A model generated the notes under the pieces. The model made no database searches. It saw nothing but the letters and a program-made list of their open reading frames with translations, and was not told the DNA's origin. Positions 34,337 to 40,253 of a stretch of DNA of 40,253 bases are shown here, in pieces; positions within the stretch are counted from its first letter, which is position 1; each line of letters starts with the position of its first letter. A program made the position numbers and the translations under genes. The DNA is taken from positions 1 through 40,253 of the forward strand of contig JAJDTR010000099.1 in assembly GCA_022827055.1 (NCBI GenBank), in the 5' to 3' direction. This DNA is from Candidatus Poribacteria bacterium (GTDB lineage Bacteria; Poribacteria; WGA-4E; JAJDTR01).

Positions 34337-35017
34337 CTACTCCTTTGCCATGTTTTCGTGCTCGACGTATACGCACTCGTCAGTAACATTGGCGACCCGG
34401 ACCGTATCCCCTTTCTCAAACCGGGCACCCGGTTCGGCAGCCAGTGCATATTGTTCAGTTACATTCATGCCCATCTGTAGGCGCACTTTGCCCATCGTGT
34501 CATGTGTTAGCGGAATGATAACAGTCGCTGGCTGGAAGTATAGTTCCTCCGCGTGCAGCGACGAATCTGTGTCGGTACGCTGGAAACGAAAGAAGGCGTG
34601 CGCCAACACGAAAGCCACCAACCCCGCGGGCGCCGCCCAGATGAGACTCTGGCCCGCGCTGTTTCCCAGGGCTAAGGCGACCCAGCCCGTGGGACCGAAA
34701 CCGAGACAGAAATAAACAAGGCTGCGCAGGTAAGCCAGAACAGAAAGCACAGCCACTTTGCCGGGATCGCGCGGGACGCTCTCCGGCGGTGTTTTCCCCG
34801 AGACCGCCTCGTCGCCTGGGACATCGGTATCGAACTTCACGCCGCCATCTTCGGCATCTTGGCCATCCCCCTCGCCCCCGGCATCGGCACCGCCACTATC
34901 TTCGCTGCCGCCGAGAACACTATCTTGGCTTCCACCGAGAAATCCGAGGAAATCAAGGGCGGTGATGGTCACGGAAAATACCGTACAACCGATGTAAACT
35001 CCATTTAGCCATATCAT
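34337..35017 (-). CDS. Membrane protein with NfeD/YqiJ-like OB domain
   Basis: A 226-residue protein with a hydrophobic N-terminus (about 5-25), an acidic Gly/Asp-rich linker (about 28-85, GGADAGGEGDGQDAEDGG), hydrophobic segments at about 95-140 and a C-terminal beta-rich domain (about 155-220: MGKVRLQMGMNVTEQYALAA; FEKGDTVRVANVTDECVYVE) that has the look of an NfeD/DUF1449 OB fold. In many bacteria such a protein (YqiJ) is encoded next to a flotillin-like partner (YqiK), which agrees with this operon. The open frame extends to 35119, but ATG 35017 follows AGAGG at good spacing and begins with the expected membrane segment. It directly abuts the SPFH gene. Confidence 0.82.
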   Translation of the reverse strand: MIWLNGVYIGCTVFSVTITALDFLGFLGGSQDSVLGGSEDSGGADAGGEGDGQDAEDGGVKFDTDVPGDEAVSGKTPPESVPRDPGKVAVLSVLAYLRSLVYFCLGFGPTGWVALALGNSAGQSLIWAAPAGLVAFVLAHAFFRFQRTDTDSSLHAEELYFQPATVIIPLTHDTMGKVRLQMGMNVTEQYALAAEPGARFEKGDTVRVANVTDECVYVEHENMAKE

Positions 35018-35499
35018 CGGAAACCTCTTTTTGAAGGGAGAATGGAAGTTGGAGAGATGAGGAAACGTGGACAGTCCTAGCTTACCTTGACTCAAAGCTA
35101 TTTGAGTAATTTGAATCAACGCCTGGGCCGTCCGCGATCCCTCACGGTTTAGATGGAAAGTAATATGTAATGTGTAATACGCAAGAAAACCGGTTACGCA
35201 TCACGATCAAGCGACTGAAAGATGAGCGCGATAGCACTCCTAAAGAGATTTCTCGTTTTCCCTCTTAACTACTAATTTACACAAGTTACTACCCAGCCCC
35301 GTAGGTCGGGCTTCTAGCCCGATCCTCTTATAGGATGCGTCGCAAACCGGGGGAATGAAAGTTACATCGACCGAATCTGCTCGCAGTGGATAGACAAATC
35401 CACTGCGCACATGCGGATGCGGCTTGGATATGTCTATCCAAGCCGAGCAGGATTACAATATAACACTCGGAATAATCCAACAATAGATGGCAACTTGGT
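35018..35499. other. Gene-free interval upstream of the SPFH operon
   Basis: It holds the promoter region of the NfeD-SPFH-SPFH operon (no safe boxes seen), a 45-bp dispersed repeat and the third MITE-like element. A T/A-rich near-tandem stretch TAATATGTAATGTGTAATAC lies at about 35161-35180. No coding frame is convincing. Confidence 0.6.
35205..35249 (-). repeat. 45-bp dispersed repeat, copy F
   Basis: On the plus strand GATCAAGCGACTGAAAGATG, then AGCGCGATAGCACTCC and ending TAAAGAGAT. Identical in length to copies A and B. Confidence 0.72.
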
Positions 35500-35500
35500 T
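35279..35500. mobile_element. MITE-like element, copy 3, with a different, hairpin-rich interior
   Basis: Ends ACACAAGTTACTACC (35279-35293) and GGCAACTTGGTT (35489-35500) correspond to the terminal inverted repeats of copies 1 and 2. The inside is unrelated to theirs: it contains hairpins TCGGGCT-TCT-AGCCCGA (35306-35322), GCAGTGGAT/ATCCACTGC (35383-35406) and an 11-bp perfect stem CGGCTTGGATA/TATCCAAGCCG (35420-35445). The right end reaches the first base of the TGA stop of the DUF2170-like gene. Confidence 0.6.
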
Positions 35501-35904
35501 CACTTAATATACGGCGACAACAGATCATGCGCCGTAATCACGTTCACGGCAAGCGAATCCAGCGCGAGCAGGAGTTCATTGTCATCCAGATTCTCCGTTG
35601 CGAGGCTGTCGACCAGCACAATCCGCTTGTCGTTCGGGTCATCCGAATCTATCCCGAAACAGCACGGCAAAATCTCCGTATTCTGATCGAGAATCCTCTC
35701 GTAAATCTCTTCCAGATTGCCCTCATCAAGGTCGCCGACCCCGCAAAGGTCTACCATGAACTCGACTTGGGCGTCATCGATAACGGCGAATATAGTCAAA
35801 CCGTCTTCATCCTGCAAAATCAGCAGTGGATCCTTATCTTGAGCCGTGTATCCTTGCTCCTGAACAAAACTGACAATATCTGCTTTGGAACTTAACTGTG
35901 CCAT
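35500..35904 (-). CDS. DUF2170/YjfI-like protein
   Basis: A 134-residue soluble protein. The arrangement DLCGVGDLDEGNLEEIYERI, then NTEILPCCFGIDSDDPNDKR and a C-terminal ELLLALDSLAVNVITAHDLL, parallels DUF2170 (YjfI) proteins, which are commonly encoded beside PspA homologues and thought to act with them. That match was made by memory of the family pattern and is tentative. The frame continues to GTG 36015, but that start lies inside a terminator stem; ATG 35904 follows GAGGG at the right distance. It sits between the SPFH operon and pspA. A terminator separates it from pspA, so it has its own promoter. The MITE copy 3 ends at its stop codon. Confidence 0.68.
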   Translation of the reverse strand: MAQLSSKADIVSFVQEQGYTAQDKDPLLILQDEDGLTIFAVIDDAQVEFMVDLCGVGDLDEGNLEEIYERILDQNTEILPCCFGIDSDDPNDKRIVLVDSLATENLDDNELLLALDSLAVNVITAHDLLSPYIK

Positions 35905-36001
35905 TTTTCCCTCGTTTGAAGTCTTGATTTCTGCTATAAAGTCCGAGAAGTCATTCCAGTCGGACCAAAGTACTAATGGCCGCCCGCGTCGGATGTCGCA
36001 A

Positions 36002-36031
36002 CAAAAACGGGGCACCCATAAGGGGTACCCC
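36002..36031 (-). terminator. Intrinsic terminator of pspA
   Basis: On the minus strand GGGGTACCC-CTTAT-GGGTGCCCC forms a 9-bp stem with one G-U pair, followed by GTTTTTG. It lies about 95 bases after the pspA stop at 36125 and upstream of the DUF2170-like start, so the two genes have separate transcripts or partial read-through. Confidence 0.82.
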
Positions 36032-36124
36032 TTCGCTTAAGCCCCTTCTACGGGCGAACAGTATGAAATAGCGCGGGCGACGGGATTCAGAGACGCACCT
36101 GTAGCCACCGAACTCTTTCACAGG

Positions 36125-36793
36125 TTAATTCGTGCCCATCTTTGCCTTTAACGCGGCAAGATCGTCGTCCACATTGCCCTTCCCAAGATCCTCGAACTCT
36201 TTCTCCAAGGGGTCTTGACTCATTTCGGTCATCTCCGCCGTGGCATCCGCACGCGCTTCCGCATCGGCTACTTTCTGCTCCATGCGATCGAAACTTTCGA
36301 AAGCGCTGTTCTCCTTCATGCCTGACATGGTTTCATGAATGAGCTTCTGCGCTTTGGCGCGCTTCTGTCGAGCAATGAGCAACTCTTTCTTCCGTCTGGC
36401 TTCCTCAATCTTACGCTCAAGCGTACGCAGGTTTTCTTTGAGCGCTTCCACCGACGCCTTCTGCTTCTCCCACTGAGCCTTGTAGTCTTCCGCAAGCCCA
36501 CCATGTTCGTTCCGGCGTACGAGCGCTTCTCTTGCGAGATCTTCTTTTCCCTGCTGCAGAGCCAAGGTAGCCTTCTGTTCCCAACTCTCCGCCTGCTCCT
36601 TTGAGTTTTCGTAATCTTTGTGCAGTCGTTTTTCGAGTGCAATCGTCGTGGCAACTTGCTGCTTGACCTTCACCAACTGCTCCTGCATCTCCGTAGTTAT
36701 CTGGTTCAGCATCTTCTCCGGATCTTCGGCTTTATCCAGTGCGGCATTTACATTTGCCTTAAAAACCCTTGAGACGCGGTCGAAAATACTCAT
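36125..36793 (-). CDS. pspA: PspA/IM30 family membrane-stress protein
   Basis: A 222-residue, almost entirely helical protein of the PspA/Vipp1 (ESCRT-III-like) family. The N-terminus MSIFDRVSRVFKANVNAALD is the amphipathic membrane-binding helix; AEDPEKMLNQITTEMQEQLV and KVKQQVATTIA continue the coiled-coil hairpin, and LREALVRRNE-like ALVRRNEHGG is the usual helix break. PspA binds stressed or damaged membrane from the cytoplasmic side and helps keep the proton-motive force; Vipp1 and PspA form rings and rods. The ATG at 36793 follows AAGGAG. It ends with its own terminator. With two SPFH proteins and the NfeD-like protein upstream on the same strand, a joint membrane-stress role is likely. 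No pspB, pspC or pspF is seen. Confidence 0.93.
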   Translation of the reverse strand: MSIFDRVSRVFKANVNAALDKAEDPEKMLNQITTEMQEQLVKVKQQVATTIALEKRLHKDYENSKEQAESWEQKATLALQQGKEDLAREALVRRNEHGGLAEDYKAQWEKQKASVEALKENLRTLERKIEEARRKKELLIARQKRAKAQKLIHETMSGMKENSAFESFDRMEQKVADAEARADATAEMTEMSQDPLEKEFEDLGKGNVDDDLAALKAKMGTN

Positions 36794-37182
36794 GATTAAA
36801 TCTCCTTGTGAGTTAGATTGAATTGTTTGTGATAGGGCACCTCTTGTGTCATCACCGGTTATTCGGAACGACGTAATGCCCTGTATTGTTGAATTAACAG
36901 ATGACTGGTAAGTGGACAGATTATAGCCGAAATGAGGCTATGTGCCAACCCAAATCCGTGTCACCGAACTGCTCCTAAAAACTGTATGCGAATGACTCCA
37001 ACTTCCATTGTTGCAAGATTTTTGCCGTTTGTCGCTATGGCAGCCCAACCAATTTCCCGAAATCCGTCCTGGGAAGCCGGCGGTATCGTAAGGTGCGCAC
37101 TGCACACCGGCCTTTACCTTTAAGAGAGCCGCAAAACAACAGTCCCTAAATTCCACTTGATGCAAGGTTCTTGCCGTTCCCC
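36794..37182. other. Intergenic region with a 27-bp direct repeat
   Basis: This 389-base gap should contain the pspA promoter (no safe boxes recognised). TTCCATTGTTGCAAGATT to CCGTT (37003-37029) and TTCCACTTGATGCAAGG to CCGTT (37151-37178) are near-identical direct repeats, differing at four positions, on either side of a 121-base segment. That segment contains GTAAGGTGCGCACTGCA (37088-37104), the exact reverse complement of 15509-15525. No coding frame is convincing. Confidence 0.55.
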
Positions 37183-39255
37183 TTAAAGGAGTGTTCCCAA
37201 CTCCCCGATCTCCGTCGTGGGCGTTTGGCAGGCGTAGTTTTCACATACGTAGACCGTTGCCCTTCCATCTATCTGCGTCTTGCCAACCGTCAACGGCATT
37301 GGCGCATCCGCTGAAGGTTGACCGTCGCTCGGATCCAGCAGCGCCACGATTTTATTCGGCAGAAACCGACTGTGAATCTCTCGCAGTATAGCCATCGTGT
37401 CGTCCGCGTTCGTTTCGCCGACAATCGCGATTTCCTTGGGCGTCGATAGCAGAAACTCGAGTTCACACAGCAGTTGACCCGATCCGGATGGAGCATTCTC
37501 CATCTGGTGGTAATAAAGACTCAGCGCTTGAACCGCCTTTTCGTGGAAGTCCGCGCGATCCAGATGCTTGGCAAGTCTCAACAGGCTGTGCACCGCCATT
37601 GCGGTCCCGGACGGCGTTGCACTGTCATACGCGGATTTGGACTGAACAATGAGCGATTCATGCGATTTGCCGGTAAAAAAGAACCCGCTGCTCAAGGCAT
37701 CCCAGAACTGCTCAATCATGACTTCCGCGAGCCGTGCCGCCTCCCGCAACCAGCGCGGATTGAAACTCGCCTCGTAGAGTGCGATCAATCCCGCGGACAA
37801 GTAGGAATAATCCTCAAGGTAGGCGTTCAGATGGCTTTTCCCCGCGCGGTACGTTCGCAGCAATAAGCCATCGGGTTGAGAGAGTTCGGTTAGAATGAAA
37901 TTCGCCGATTTCTCGGCCGCCTCAAGATAACGCCCGTCATTGAGCAGTTGGTAGCCGAAAGCCATACCTCGAATCATGATTCCGTTCCAACTCGTTAATA
38001 CCTTGTCGTCCAATCCGGGTTTGATTCTACCCTCTCGCACCTCAAACAGTTCCCGTTTTGCATTAAGGAGAATCTCCTCCAATTCAGCCTCATCTCGGCG
38101 CAACTTCTTGGCGAATATATCCAACGGCGTTTGTATGTGAAGGATGTTCTCCCCTTCAAAATTTCCCGATCCCGTGATGTCGTAGTATTCGCAGAAAACC
38201 TCCGCGTTTTCCCGACCCAGAATCCGCTCCACTTCATCTAGAGACCAGACGAAGAATTTGCCCTCGACACCTTCGCTGTCCGCATCCTGCGCGGAGTAGA
38301 ATCCTCCCTTATCCGCATCGTACATTTCGCGTAAGACATAATCGAGCGTCTCTGCGGCAATCTCGCGGTAGAAGGGTTTCTTCGTCGCTTGGTAGGCTTC
38401 CAGATAAGCCACCACGAGTTGCGCGTTGTCGTAAAGCATCTTCTCGAAGTGGGGCACGAGCCATACGGCATCGGTTGAATAGCGGTGGAATCCGCCGCCG
38501 AGCTGATCGTACATACCGCCCCGCGCCATCTTCTCCAGCGTCAATTCTGCCATTTCAAGCGCATCCGAGTTCCCGGTCCGCTGCCAGTAGCGCAGCAGAA
38601 AAGGCAGTCCCATGCTCGGTGGAAACTTGGGCGCGTTGCCGAAACCGCCGTAGTGGGAATCGAACGTCGAACGAAAGTGGCGAAAAGCACCATCGGTGAG
38701 ATCGTTTGTCAACTCGTGTCCGTGGTCGCTCACACTCGATAACTGAGTGAGGTGCTCCACAATCTGTGCGGCTTGCTTCGCGACATCATCGCGTCGATCA
38801 CGGTAAGCGGCCGCGACGGCTTGCAGCACGTTTGCAAATCCGGGGCGTCCGTACCGGTCATCGGGAGGGAAATAGGTGCCGCCATAGAAGGGTCGGAGAT
38901 CGGGAGTGAGAAACATCGTCATCGGCCATCCTCCCTGCCGCGTCATGATCTGCACCGCGTTCATGTAAATCTCGTCCAGATCGGGTCGTTCCTCGCGATC
39001 AACCTTGACGTTGACGAAGTGCCGGTTCATGATGGCGGCGATTTCCTCGTTTTCGAAGGACTCGCGCTCCATCACATGGCACCAATGACAAGCGGAATAA
39101 CCGATGCTCAAGAGGATGGGTTTATCCTCTGCTTTGGCGCGCGCCAACGCTTCTTCACCCCACGGATACCAATCCACGGGATTATGGGCATGTTGCAGAA
39201 GATAGGGGCTGGTTTCATTGCCGAGTCTGTTGGTATGTTTCGGCATATCTGACAT
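37183..39255 (-). CDS. DUF255 thioredoxin-like domain protein (YyaL/SPATA20 family)
   Basis: A 690-residue protein of the DUF255 family found from bacteria to animals. The N-terminal thioredoxin-like domain begins [20 protein letters not shown] and carries a CxxC-type motif, C56 and C59 in [22 protein letters not shown] and [12 protein letters not shown] are further family signatures. The remainder (about 200-690) is an alpha/alpha-barrel-like region with [24 protein letters not shown] and [13 protein letters not shown]. The cellular role of the family is not established; a link to N-acylglucosamine epimerase-like barrels is only structural. The frame extends to TTG 39273, but ATG 39255 follows AAGGA. 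It lies 58 bases after rsgA. Confidence 0.93.
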   Translation of the reverse strand: MSDMPKHTNRLGNETSPYLLQHAHNPVDWYPWGEEALARAKAEDKPILLSIGYSACHWCHVMERESFENEEIAAIMNRHFVNVKVDREERPDLDEIYMNAVQIMTRQGGWPMTMFLTPDLRPFYGGTYFPPDDRYGRPGFANVLQAVAAAYRDRRDDVAKQAAQIVEHLTQLSSVSDHGHELTNDLTDGAFRHFRSTFDSHYGGFGNAPKFPPSMGLPFLLRYWQRTGNSDALEMAELTLEKMARGGMYDQLGGGFHRYSTDAVWLVPHFEKMLYDNAQLVVAYLEAYQATKKPFYREIAAETLDYVLREMYDADKGGFYSAQDADSEGVEGKFFVWSLDEVERILGRENAEVFCEYYDITGSGNFEGENILHIQTPLDIFAKKLRRDEAELEEILLNAKRELFEVREGRIKPGLDDKVLTSWNGIMIRGMAFGYQLLNDGRYLEAAEKSANFILTELSQPDGLLLRTYRAGKSHLNAYLEDYSYLSAGLIALYEASFNPRWLREAARLAEVMIEQFWDALSSGFFFTGKSHESLIVQSKSAYDSATPSGTAMAVHSLLRLAKHLDRADFHEKAVQALSLYYHQMENAPSGSGQLLCELEFLLSTPKEIAIVGETNADDTMAILREIHSRFLPNKIVALLDPSDGQPSADAPMPLTVGKTQIDGRATVYVCENYACQTPTTEIGELGTLL

Positions 39256-39313
39256 AAATTTCCTTCCATCCAACTGTATTTGGACGCAGGTTTACGCAAT
39301 GTGGATCATATTC

Positions 39314-40252
39314 TCACTCATCACGCTCAGCTCGTAACGCGGTGTAACTCCGATGCCGGACAGGACTAATTTTTCCCTCATCCACCGCTTCGGTCACCGC
39401 ACACCCCGGCTCGCTAAGATGAGAACAGTCGTTATATTGGCAGTTGCCAAGGTAGGGCTCCAACTCCGGGAAATAGCGGTCAAGGTTCTCCGTTTCAATC
39501 CCCCACAGCCCAACTTCTCGTATCCCCGGGGTGTCCGCCGCCTCTCCGCCAAAATCAAGAGGAAAGAGTTCGACAAAAGTGGTCGTGTGTCTGCCCTTTT
39601 CCGACTTTCTTCCAATTTCTCCGACACGCAGGCTTATCCCCGGCTGAATGGCGTTTATAAGGCTTGACTTGCCAACACCGGATGCGCCGACGAGTACGCT
39701 AAACTTCCCCTCCATTACTCGTCGAAGTTCGCAAACGCCCGGGGATTCCACCGTACTTGTGTAGATAACCTCATAACCGAGGTGGCGATAGGCGCTAAAG
39801 AGCGACGTTACCCGTTCCCGTTCGTCCGAATCAATGAGATCCATTTTGTTCACGCAAACGACGACATCCATTCCGCCGTTTTCCGCCAATATCAAGAACC
39901 GATCCAGAAAACGGAAATTCAGGTCCGGCAGGCGCGTCGAGATGATCACAATCACCCGGTCCGCGTTGGCGACGACGACCTGCTCGACCATCTCGCGCTT
40001 ACCCGGATATTGACGTGAAAACTTCGTACGGCGCGGCAGCAACTCTTCAATGACACCCTCCTCATCGTCAAGTTGGGTGAAGATCACTTCATCGCCCACG
40101 GCAACCGGATCTGCGTAAATCCGCCTGCCTATTTCGGAACGTTGTTCGCGTTTGATGCGTCCGCGCAGAGTGCAACGGAGAGTGAGATCATCGCGCCGAA
40201 CGTCGTAGAATCCCGATCTTGCGCGAATGACTCGCCCCTGAATCTTATTCAT
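39314..40252 (-). CDS. rsgA: Ribosome small-subunit-dependent GTPase A
   Basis: A 312-residue RsgA (YjeQ) GTPase, which promotes late maturation of the 30S ribosomal subunit. An N-terminal OB domain (about 1-75) precedes a circularly permuted GTPase: NKMD (G4), then GASGVGKSSLIN (G1) and DTPGIREVGLW (G3). The C-terminal zinc site CxxxxCxHxxxxxC is in CQYNDCSHLSEPGCAV. The permuted order is diagnostic. The start ATG is at 40252, one base from the window edge, so its ribosome-binding site cannot be seen and an upstream start cannot be ruled out. It precedes the DUF255 gene by 58 bases, perhaps in one operon. Confidence 0.95.
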   Translation of the reverse strand: MNKIQGRVIRARSGFYDVRRDDLTLRCTLRGRIKREQRSEIGRRIYADPVAVGDEVIFTQLDDEEGVIEELLPRRTKFSRQYPGKREMVEQVVVANADRVIVIISTRLPDLNFRFLDRFLILAENGGMDVVVCVNKMDLIDSDERERVTSLFSAYRHLGYEVIYTSTVESPGVCELRRVMEGKFSVLVGASGVGKSSLINAIQPGISLRVGEIGRKSEKGRHTTTFVELFPLDFGGEAADTPGIREVGLWGIETENLDRYFPELEPYLGNCQYNDCSHLSEPGCAVTEAVDEGKISPVRHRSYTALRAERDE

Positions 40253-40253
40253 A

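Noticed and set aside
35905-36015. Longer N-terminus for the DUF2170-like protein starting at GTG 36015
   Set aside because: The GTG lies inside the pspA terminator stem, and ATG 35904 has a good ribosome-binding site.
36938-37165. Minus-strand frame of 75 codons in the gap before pspA
   Set aside because: It spans the direct repeats and the shared 17-mer; composition is unlike a protein and no start signal is present.
1-40253. tRNA, rRNA or tmRNA genes
   Set aside because: I found no cloverleaf-like intergenic segment or ribosomal RNA signature; most gaps are filled by repeats.

Overview
The window is 40 kb of bacterial chromosome with about 50% GC by eye and long single-strand gene runs, mostly on the minus strand. 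The lineage cannot be fixed without a search. The gene content suggests an environmental, metabolically broad bacterium, and my best guess is Candidatus Poribacteria or a neighbouring candidate phylum: Gfo/Idh/MocA oxidoreductases, a TPR/FG-GAP/ASPIC-UnbV secreted giant, a 2038-residue repeat protein with CBM9-like domains, a fused E1 alpha/beta dehydrogenase, a DUF255 thioredoxin-like protein, and intergenic DNA crowded with small repeats. No rRNA, tRNA, CRISPR array or transposase gene was found.

Layout. 96-2940 (-): FAH-family hydrolase, short MetE-like methyltransferase and a LicC-like nucleotidyltransferase; the last two are translationally coupled. 2982-3414: repeat-rich gap holding a nested pair of miniature inverted-repeat elements. 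3654-8591 (-): lipoyl E2, fused E1 alpha/beta and myo-inositol-phosphate synthase in one apparent operon closed by an intrinsic terminator. 9041-10072 (+): Gfo/Idh/MocA oxidoreductase. 10282-13378 (-): accessory-looking cluster (131-aa unknown, lipoprotein, microORF, restriction-methylase-tail-like protein, FRG-domain protein, TPR protein, 69-aa unknown). 13547-13981 (-): queF. 14162-15334 (+): MFS exporter. 15629-19426 (-): LarE-C-terminus-like small protein and the TPR/FG-GAP giant. 19628-20608 (-): quinone-oxidoreductase family protein. 20992-27176 (+): hydrophobic leader ORF overlapping the 2038-aa envelope protein. 27198-31325 (-): aldo/keto reductase, second Gfo/Idh/MocA protein, homocysteine methyltransferase/MTHFR fusion. 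31608-36793 (-): envelope-stress-like block of two SPFH/flotillin-like proteins, an NfeD/YqiJ-like membrane protein, a DUF2170-like protein and PspA. 37183-40252 (-): DUF255 protein and RsgA.

How they may work together. The YqiJ/YqiK-like operon plus DUF2170-like and PspA genes look like a membrane-maintenance module with two different SPFH scaffolds instead of one. The two homocysteine methyltransferase-type proteins (1125-2189 and 29490-31325) both belong to methionine/one-carbon metabolism. The E1/E2 operon lacks an E3 gene here and ends in inositol-phosphate synthase, an unusual pairing.

The least ordinary DNA is between genes: a 45-bp dispersed repeat (six loci), a roughly 155-bp element with terminal inverted repeats (three loci, one interrupted by a second element), and many perfect hairpins sited at gene 3' ends. 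All identifications were made by reading sequence; none was checked by database search.
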